Shown: one piece after another, positions 56,255-64,000 of the stretch
Position numbering within the stretch: the first letter of the stretch is position 1
Layout: each line of letters begins with the position of its first letter
From: Anastatus disparis
Taxonomy: Eukaryota; Arthropoda; Insecta; Hymenoptera; Eupelmidae
Length of the DNA stretch: 64,000 bases
Direction: 5' to 3'
Assembly (NCBI GenBank): GCA_017163975.1
Contig: JAFFSR010000365.1
Location: forward strand, 868,001-932,000
The notes under the pieces: generated by a model
What the model was told of the DNA's origin: nothing
The model's input: only the letters and a program-made list of their open reading frames with translations
Databases searched by the model: none
Program-made: the position numbers and the translations under genes

Positions 56255-56550
56255 TTAAATAAAATTAGACGTTTTAAAATTACGAAATAATAATAATCCA
56301 AAATCGAAATAATAAATCCAAAAGAAAATAAAATTATGCAGTTTGAGATTTAACATATAAATAAAAGATAAGTAAATGAATGAGATGGCTATTCTCCAGT
56401 TACGGGCCATATAATTGATGTTGCATTTTACAAATGAGATGTATGGTAGTATTTTTGTTAATCCTGTTAGTGATTGGCGAGTTTTTAATACCTTTCTGTA
56501 TTTTTTCTTACCTTGCATCTCTAGAGACTCTACTTCGTTGATGTTTTTCC
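56255..56550 (-). other. Possible continuation of the interrupted frame, with splice-donor-like site
   Basis: On the minus strand, beyond the fold-back, AAAACATCAACGAAGTAGAG and ATGCAAGGTAAGAAA follow; GCAAG|GTAAG is a strong donor-like sequence at about 56507. An 87-codon frame (56518-56255) continues past it, turning hydrophobic and AT-driven, as intron sequence would. This may be the end of an exon of the gene whose other part is at 57229-57717. Confidence 0.3.
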
Positions 56551-57213
56551 TTAAGGGAGCCAGGTATTATTAAAAGCTGAAATATATTGCTGAGATATAT
56601 TGATATAAATTGCTGATGTTTAAAAATAACTAATTTCATATAAAAATACATTCAATTTCAAACATGTTTTGGTTTAAAATATTTTCTATATCTTGAGAAT
56701 TGGAGTGGTGGTGCTCGTTGAAGGTCTGAAACAAAAAACCCTTTACCGCAAGGTTTCTTCATAAATTTTCATTGGATTTACTTGAAATTTTATGGAGATA
56801 TTCAAAATTATGGTAGAATCCATATAAGTGTAAAACATTCATAAAAAATTCAAATAATTAAAAAATTTTTTATTAATTATTATAAATAATAAGTTGATAA
56901 ATAAATAGAAATAAATTAATTCCAAATCTGCTCTACTTATATGGATTCTACTATAATTTTGAATATCTCCATAAAATTTCAAGTGAATCCAATGAAAACT
57001 CATGAAGAAACCTTGCGGTAAAGGGTTTTTTGTTCCAGACTTTCAAGGAGCACCATCACTTCAATTCTCAAGATATAGAAAATGTTTAAAACCAAAAAAT
57101 GTTTGAAATTGAATGTATTATTATATGAAATTAGTTATTTTTAAACATCGGCAATTTATATCAATATATCTCAGCAATATATTTCAACTTCTAATAGTAT
57201 CTGGCCCCCTTAA
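56551..57213. mobile_element. TTAA-flanked fold-back element, about 0.66 kb
   Basis: TTAA-GGGAGCCAGGTATTATTA at the left and TAATAGTATCTGGCCCCC-TTAA at the right. Arms of about 300 bp pair through ATATATTGCTGAGATATATT, ACCCTTTACCGCAAGGTTTC and ATTTTATGGAGATATTCAAA to a centre near 56840-56930. No coding sequence. Its termini differ from the 11143/51282 family, so it is a second TTAA-type family. It lies within the minus-strand frame described at 57229. Confidence 0.9.
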
Positions 57214-57228
57214 AAAGAAAGAAGTATT

Positions 57229-57717
57229 TTATTGAGGGTTTTCCAAATGTATAATACTGTTTGTTTCTCTCGACGTCAGGTAAAGCTTGTATTTTATCTT
57301 GTTGTCTGTTAAATCGATGAAGGGAAGTTGATAGTTATTCCATTCGGAGTGTTCAATTTCGCATTCTACACCTTCCCTCTCAGGTTTTTGGTACAATCCT
57401 AGATAGTTTTTAAAACTATTTTTTCGACTCATTTAAGAAAATTTTGATTCTTTGTGATCTGAATTTGATGTTACCAAGGAATCTGCTGATCTTTCAGAGG
57501 CCGTGGGTTCGGCTTGACCGGACCTGGTACATTTTTTCTTATAGACTGTTTTAGAACTCACGTCATTGATTCTTCGGTCCTTGAGTGAATTCTTTAATTT
57601 TAGTAAATTTAACCGACAATTAATTATATTGCACTTATGAGCATGTTTTGATCTAGTTTTAATTTTATTACTAGCGAAAAATACCTCGCTTCTAACGTCG
57701 CTCGGTTGAATTTTCAT
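57229..57717 (-). pseudogene. Unidentified minus-strand reading frame with one stop
   Basis: Minus strand. 94 codons from an ATG at 57717 to a TAA at 57433, followed in the same frame, with no gap, by 67 more codons to a TAA at 57229. The composition (Lys, Ser, Asn, Glu, with GQAEPTASERSADS and WNNYQLPFIDLTDNKIKY) is more protein-like than neighbouring frames. I do not recognise a family and cannot exclude chance. It continues toward the region at 56508-56550 across a TTAA-flanked insertion. A copy of its first about 80 bp is at 58598-58680. Confidence 0.45.
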
Positions 57718-58685
57718 ATATTATATTATTATGTATAAATTAGCCAATTTTAAAATAAAAAAGAATCGACGCAACTTATGAATTGTGATATTGTAGTTTT
57801 GTACTAAATTAAATTTTTCTATTTTTATAAAAAAGAATAATTAAAGTTACAATGTGCATAAAAATTGTTTAAATACAAATTATATCATGATGAATTAAGA
57901 ATTTGTTCTACTAAATTGCATTTGAATCAATGAAAAAATATAATAGGAATTTTTTCTTTTTAATTACTTGTTTCAATCACGAACCATGAAATAGTCGAAA
58001 ACAGTATTTGACGTTTACTAGAACAAACAACTGCACGGAGAAAAGAAAGTATTGTTAAAATAGGTTCTAAATCAAGTATATCTAATTTATGTATTAAGGT
58101 ACTTAAAAAAAAAGTGACGATATAATTTCAATTAGTATTATAGCTTGAATTTCAGGGACCAATGTTGGTACTATTATATTATGAAGTAAGAGCATAAATT
58201 TGCGATGCTTACTGCCTTTTTTTTATATTAAGACTGATCTTTCACTTACTCGATTCAAGGGCAATATTTCGCAGAAAATGCAATTATTAACCTCTTTTCG
58301 TGCGGCTTTTCCTGTTACTAAAATTGAAAATGATTAAATATAGAATTATTTATATAATATATAACTCTTTAAAATTACTAATGATAAATATTTAAATTCG
58401 TGATATTCAAGGATTAAAACGATACATGTTTATCTTCCATATTCCGTTTTAAAATAATTACTTTTGAGTTTTAAATTAATGATTAGAAATTTAAAATTGA
58501 TATATATATATTATATGATTTACATTATATTTATCAACTGTTGAAAATCGTTACACAATTTATTGGGTTTTACGTTAACAGGTATTAATTGTATTGAAGT
58601 TTTTCGCTGCTAACGTCGCTTAGTTGAATTTTCTTTTATTATATTATTATGTATAAATGACTAATTTTAAGTAAATAAGAATTAA
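57660..58685. repeat. Direct repeat of about 80 bp, two copies 930 bp apart
   Basis: CTAACGTCGCTCGGTTGAATTTTC with the following TATTATATTATTATGTATAA at 57690-57737 recurs at 58610-58656 (CTAACGTCGCTTAGTTGAAT, then the same TATTATATTATTATGTATAA), with the flanks alike for about 80 bp. It spans the first codons and upstream side of the minus-strand frame at 57717. Confidence 0.75.
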
Positions 58686-60527
58686 TTAATTGAATTTTGA
58701 GTACTGAATAAAATTGAAAATAATTTGATGAAACATAATATAAAAATATATGTACACATGTGCTCAAAGTAAAAAAGCGTATAATTTATTTGAAGTGACT
58801 ATTTCTCACTCTACTGCCATTAGAAAAACAAAGATAGTACGATATTTGATGTAAATAAACTGGGTACTGAGTTACAACTATAATTTCCAGACCTCAATAT
58901 ATGACCATGAATTTGAATTATGAAATTAATTTATAAGTGAAACATGCTTAAAAGAAATTCGTGTTGATTTCTAATAAAAATATCTTCACAAATGTATTTT
59001 ATATATATGAAATACGAAATTTAAATAGAAAAAATTATAAGAGTGAAATACAACATTTTAGTTAATTTTAAATTCGAATATTTCGGAATAAAAAAATAAC
59101 TATTTGCAATTACTTAACAATCCTTTTTTCATCTAATATAAAAATTTAATGAGATACAAATATTACGAAGTGTATGTATCACAAGTAAGGTTTGCATATC
59201 ATAAATATTATAATTTTTAGAAAATTCTTGATATTAATAGATTACTAATTTGGAAAATTAAATATTTTTTATTGATGACAAGTAACTTTTCAAAAATAGT
59301 TAAAATAATACTATAAATGTCAATCAAATAACATTTTCATCAAAATAAATTTCAACGCTATAATTATTAAAATAAACATTTTTATTTAACTAGAATCTAT
59401 TGTAATAATTATTTTTTTAATATATATATATATTTAAAAAATAATAATTTTATTTGATGAACAGTTATATAAATATTATATATTTATAATTGTATAACTA
59501 AATTTATTAAATTAAAATTGTATTCAGTTATCATTCAGAGAATGAGGTATTTAAATTAGTTTTCATGAAAATATATTATTTAAAAAGTTCCTTGCTAACA
59601 ATTTTTTATAAATAACATATATTGAACCTTAATTACATTTTCATTAGTACACGTGTTTATATTTAAATGAATTGTGATTCATATAAAAATTATTAGCAAT
59701 TCATTTCATTGAAGCAATAATATTTTTAATAAGAGAAACATTAATTTTTAAAAAATATCAAATTACCTCATTTAAAAAATTATAATTACATGATATAAAA
59801 ATATTTTTTTTAATATCGTTTGAACATAAATTTTATGAAATACAATTTTAAAAAATTATTTATTAGATATTAAATTTTTTTAATAGTCAATCATAAAGAT
59901 AAGACAATATATAAAATATGAATAAATGTTTCTGATTATGTCTATAATTATGCATTTATATGTATGAACTGTCTAGATAGAAGTCGAATTCCCCCTAAAA
60001 AAGTAAACATTTTAAAAGAAAATTTACTTATTATTTGCGAAACATTTATTATGAATGCGGAAAAAAATAATATTCTGTAATGTCACTCTATAATTTGTAT
60101 TAAATATGATACAAATCATTGAAAGTACAATTATTTCATTATGTTAAATTTGTTGTCAAAGTTTGATTATATTTTACTATAAGAAGATAAAAAAATTAAC
60201 TGTCTTTCCATTCTATTGCTGAATTTCCATACCATTATTCAAAATTATTAAAAAGTTATTTATAAAAAGTATTCCCATATCAAAATTACAAAATTATACC
60301 AATTTAATTTTTTATTCTTTACATTAGAGAATTAGTTTTTATGTTGAAATTTTTTTGTGAAATGAAACATATATATATTATCTTATAGTAAAATATTTTA
60401 TCACCTTGTATGAAAATTATTTTGTAAAAGTAGAATAATGCTGCGAATAAACAAATGATTATAAGAAAATATTGAAAACTGTAAATAACAATGAAAAAGC
60501 ATTAGGCTAGAAATAAATAATGGTTCT
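58686..60527. other. AT-rich DNA, no gene seen
   Basis: Very A/T-rich with short (TA)n runs (59420-59433). No coding, RNA or repeat structure was recognised. Confidence 0.6.
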
Positions 60528-62493
60528 CACATAGCATGGAAGATTTCACTGAAACATTTCGAATTATTCCACTGCAATATTTCAATGGAACCTTTCATGC
60601 AGATTATTGAAAGTCTTCACGGAATATTTCAGAATATTCCACTGGAATCTTCCATTGGAAGCTTCCAGGAATATTTCAGAAATATTTCAAAGGAATGTGC
60701 GAAAACTTTTTCGGAATATTCCATGTAATATTCACAAAATATTTCTGAAATATTTCATAAAATATTCCATGTAATGTTTATGAATATTCCAGTAAAATAT
60801 TTCATGGAAGATTCCAGAAAGATTCCATAAACATTACGCTGGAAGATTCCGATAAACTTTAAAATCGTACAGCGGATAATTGCATAAATCTTTCAGAACT
60901 GGTCAACTAAATATTCCACAGAACGATTTAAGTAATTTTCCAGTGGAATATTTCATGAAAGATTCCATAAACATTTCACTGGAAGATTTAAAAAAACTTT
61001 GAAATCGTACAGCGAAATATTAGATAAATCTTCTATAAATATTCCACGAAACATTTCGCAGGAAGATTAAAGTAATCTTCCGATGAAATATTTCATAAAA
61101 GATTTCAGGAAGATTCCGATAAACATTAAAATCGTACAGCGGAATATTACATAAATCTTTCATAAATATTTCACGAAATGTTCCACAGAAATATTTAAGT
61201 AACCTTCCAGTGGAATATTTTATGAAAGATTTCAGAAAGATTTCATAAACATTTCACTGGAAGATTCCAAAAAACTTTCAGATCGTACAGTGGAATATAA
61301 CATAAATCTTCCATAAATAGTCAACGAAATATTCCACAAAAAGATTTAAGTAATCTTCCAGTGGAATATTATTAAAGATTTCATTAAAGATTTCAGAAAG
61401 ATTCCAGAAACATTTCACTGGAAGATTTCTAAAAACTTTTAAATCGTACAGCAAAATATTACATAAATCTTCCGTAAATATTCCACGAAATATTTTACGC
61501 AAAGATTACAGTAATCTTCCAGTAGAATATTGCTTAAAAGATTCCAGAATGATTCCATAAAGTTTTCGTTGGAAGATTGCGCGGAACGTTACGGGAGGTT
61601 TCCTGTGACGCCTAAGAGGGGATGTTTGTTAAATGGGAGTTTTATCCCCAAGCGGTTGAAAGTTACCTCACTTACAATAAAAGCGAAAGGGTATCAGCAC
61701 TTTGATGTGCACAGTCGAAGCGAATATTTAAAAGCGATTTCATAACTAAATGTTTATGTATGCGTATATGTATTGATGTATAAGTGTAATGTGTTATTAT
61801 ATAATATATATACCATCCCCCTCACAGCATTGCACATTTTCCAAAAATCTTCCAGGAACATTTCATGAAAGATAAGAGATTACCCAAACCTTCCATTTTT
61901 ATATTCTTGAAATCTCTCAAGAGTATTCCATGGATTATTCCAATGTAGGAAGAATCAAGGACATACGAATATTACAGAAATATTTCACGGAAGATTTCTG
62001 AAATATTCCAAATCTTCCGTGCAAATATTCTGCAAATCTTCTATAAATATTCCACGAAATATTTGACGATAGATTTCTAAAATCTTCCAGAAATATTTCA
62101 TGGAATATTTCATGAAAAATTCTTTAAATCTTTCGTGTATATTCCATAAAAGATTCTTTAGATCTTTCGTTTATATTCCATGAAAGGTCCATAAAATGTT
62201 TCAAATCTACCGTTCCCATATTTCCGAAATTTTCAATGAATGTTCCAACGGAATATTTCATGAAATATTCCTGCAAGATTCCTGAAATATTTCAATAAAA
62301 GATCTGAGATGTCCTAGATCTTCCAATGAAATATTCTTAGAATCTTCCAGCAATATTCAATGGAATATTTCAATGTAGGAAGAATCAAGGACATACGAAT
62401 ATTACAGGAACATTCCATGGAAGATTCCTAAAATATTTCAAATCTTCGCTGACAATGTTCCAGGAAGCTTCCATAAATATTTCATGCTGTGTG
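60528..62493. mobile_element. Repeat-rich TIR element of GGAATATTTC / GGAAGATTCC words
   Basis: The left end CACATAGCATGGAAGATTTC is complemented by GAAGCTTCCA...ATGCTGTGTG at the right. The interior is a mass of half-palindromic words (GGAATATTTCA, GGAAGATTCC, TTCCACGAAATATT) with a unit of about 125 bp repeating from 60840 to 61520, marked by AATCGTACAGCGGAATATTA. Near 61580-61800 is an unrelated insert-like segment; the frame 61530-61745 spans it without support. Another pair of about 430-bp spacing is marked by AATGTAGGAAGAATCAAGGA at about 61944 and 62373. Confidence 0.75.
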
Positions 62494-62640
62494 GGTTGTT
62501 TATTATCATTTATACATTATTTAAATGTAGATACTGCAAATAACCATAAATAACTGCAAAAAAATTGAAGAGTACAATTATTAAAAATAATTCAAAATAA
62601 TTTTGATTTTAGTTCTTTTTACAACTAACTTTTTTTAATG

Positions 62641-62644
<4 letters not shown>

Positions 62645-62695
<51 letters not shown>
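62645..62695. repeat. (TA)n microsatellite
   Basis: About 50 bp of alternating A and T. It is followed by CTCCGTTTCTCCGGTTCTCC, a short CTCCGGTT tandem. Confidence 0.95.
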
Positions 62696-62697
<2 letters not shown>

Positions 62698-62761
62698 AAA
62701 TTATATTAAAGTGAAACCACTTTTTTCTCCGTTTCTCCGGTTCTCCGGTTCTCCGCATTTT

Positions 62762-63812
62762 TTGAATGTGTCTTTCTTGGGCCTTTTATTTTCTTGGGCC
62801 TTATATTTTCTTGGGCATTATAATTTTCTTGGGCCTTGTAATTTTTTGGACTCAATATTTTTTTGGGCCTAATATTTTTTTGGACTCAATATTTTTTTGG
62901 GTCCAATATTTTTTCGGTCTCTATATTTTTTGGGCCTTATATTTTATTGAGCCTTATATTTTCTTGGGCCTTATAATTTTTTGGACTCAATATTTTTTGG
63001 GCCTTATTTTTTTTGAGCCTTATATTTTCTTGGGCCTTATAATTTTTCGGACTCAATATTTTTTTGGGCCAATATTTTTTCAATCTCTATATTTTTGGGC
63101 CTTATTTTTTTTGAGCCTTATATTTTATTGAGCCTTATATTTTCTTGGGCCTTATATTTTTTTGGGCCTCATATTTTATCGAGCCTTATACTTTCTTGGG
63201 CCTTATATTTTTTTGGGCCTTATAATTTTTTGGACTCAATATTTTTTTGGGCCCAATATTTTTTCGGTCTCTATATTTTTTGGGCCTTATATTTTATTGA
63301 GCCTAATACTTTCTTGGGCCTTATATTTTTTTGGGCCTTATAATTTTTTGGACTCAATATTTTTTGGGCCCAATATTTTTTTGGTCTCTATATATTTTAG
63401 GCCTTATATTTTATTGAGCCAAATACTTTTTTGGGCCTTATAATTTTTTGAACTTAATATTTTTTTGGGCCCAATATTTTTTCAGTCTCTATATTTTTTG
63501 GGCCTTATATTTTATCGAGCCTTATACTTTCTTGGGCCTCATACTTTCTTGGGCCTTATATTTTTTTGGGCCTTATAATTTTTTGGACTCAATATTTTTT
63601 TGGGCCCAATATTTTTTCGGTCTCTATATTTGTTGGGCCTTATATTTTCTTGAGCCCTAATTTTTTTTGGGCCCAATATTTTTTCGGTCTCTATATTTTT
63701 TGGGCCTTATATTTTCTTGAGCCTTAATTTTTTTTGGGCCCTATATTTTATCGAGCCTAATACTTTCTTTGGCCTTATATTTTCTTGGGCTATATATTTT
63801 TTTATTCCTACA
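62762..63812. repeat. Tandem array of GGGCCTTATATTTTNTT-type 17-18-bp units
   Basis: About sixty short units, variants of TTGGGCCTTATATTTTCTT, TGGACTCAATATTTTTTTGG, GGGCCCAATATTTTTTCGG and TCTCTATATTTTTTGGGCC. The variants follow each other in a repeated order, so a longer unit of roughly 100-140 bp is superimposed (GGACTCAAT near 62849, 62882, 62972, 63231, 63348, 63585). All forward frames stay open over long parts (62766-63660) and give Phe/Leu/Tyr/Trp-rich peptides, because the unit contains no stop in some phases. There is no reason to think it is translated. Confidence 0.9.
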
Positions 63813-64000
63813 TTTTTTTGGTCAATATGTTTTCTAACGTTGCTTTTCATCCAAGCCTGTATACTTTTACATTGGATTCTTTAGTGCAGCATATTTTTAT
63901 AATGTTTTATACAGGCTCCGCTCCAGATGCTATAATATTTTTTTTTATTTTAAATGCAATGTTTTAACGTCTCATTCTTACACTAGACATTGCAAATCGA
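63813..64000. other. Right edge, no gene seen
   Basis: The repeat stops and AT-rich, possibly unique DNA continues to the edge. The short frame at 63785-63967 is not convincing. Confidence 0.5.

Noticed and set aside
61530..61745. 71-codon plus-strand frame with a mixed-composition C-terminal half
   Set aside because: Begins inside half-palindrome repeat words and crosses into an unrelated segment; no homology known.
62766..63660. Four overlapping hydrophobic frames that look like a multi-pass membrane protein
   Set aside because: Produced by the GGGCCTTATATTTT tandem units, in every phase; no start context or homology.

Overview
The window looks like strongly A+T-rich nuclear DNA of an insect. 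Gene-fragment and retroelement relatives make a hymenopteran the best guess, but that is inference from remembered family resemblance, not a search. No intact host gene can be supported. The window is a layered transposon graveyard: decayed copia, Gypsy and non-LTR (LINE) elements, at least ten long fold-back (palindromic) elements, TIR-bounded non-autonomous elements, a tRNA-derived SINE, long tandem arrays, and a cluster of broken host-gene fragments.

Layout, left: 1-1180 may be the 3' end of a retroelement. 1182-2489 is a fold-back. 2960-4040 holds two copies of an AGTACGTACT-rich block. 4042-5634 is a TA-flanked TIR element directly abutting a fold-back at 5634-6867. 6870-11140 is CT-rich to AT-rich DNA with nothing clearly coding. 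11143-11418 and 12103-12767 are fold-backs. A decayed Gypsy element on the minus strand runs from about 20144 to 16062, with Gag joined directly to integrase because protease, RT and RNase H are missing. 21373-22680 is a large TA-flanked palindrome.

Middle: 24231-28560 is a plus-strand LINE (ORF1 with an FP-like C-terminal domain, endonuclease, partial RT). Its endonuclease is split by a fold-back built of ATGAGATCTCAT-like words, with an apparent AG target duplication. 30045-31027 is a TIR element carrying a tRNA-like sequence. A block of about 540 bp with a second tRNA-like SINE head occurs twice (31130-31690, 32890-33430). 34145-36838 is the most unusual part: four decayed coding fragments in tandem on the plus strand. 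I read three as APC1 (with an intron still present), the RNA polymerase III largest subunit (RPC1/POLR3A) and a DNAJB12/14-type membrane J-protein; one is unidentified.

Right: a minus-strand copia element has pol at 38552-41600, a candidate 101-bp LTR at 38261-38361 and a gag remnant at 46619-47150, apparently split by a TIR element (41668-43431) and a repeat-rich block (43860-46615). 47994-50381 is a 2.4-kb palindrome abutting a minus-strand LINE RT fragment. 51282-51678 is a TTAA-flanked fold-back of the same family as 11143-11418. 51911-55012 is a 13-copy, 239-bp satellite with higher-order structure. 56255-57717 holds an unidentified minus-strand reading frame broken by another TTAA-flanked fold-back. 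60528-62493 is a repeat-rich TIR element, and 62762-63812 is a GGGCCTTATATTTT tandem array.

The genes do not form a pathway. What links them is insertion history: young fold-backs sit inside older retroelements, and host-gene pieces have been copied into the same neighbourhood.
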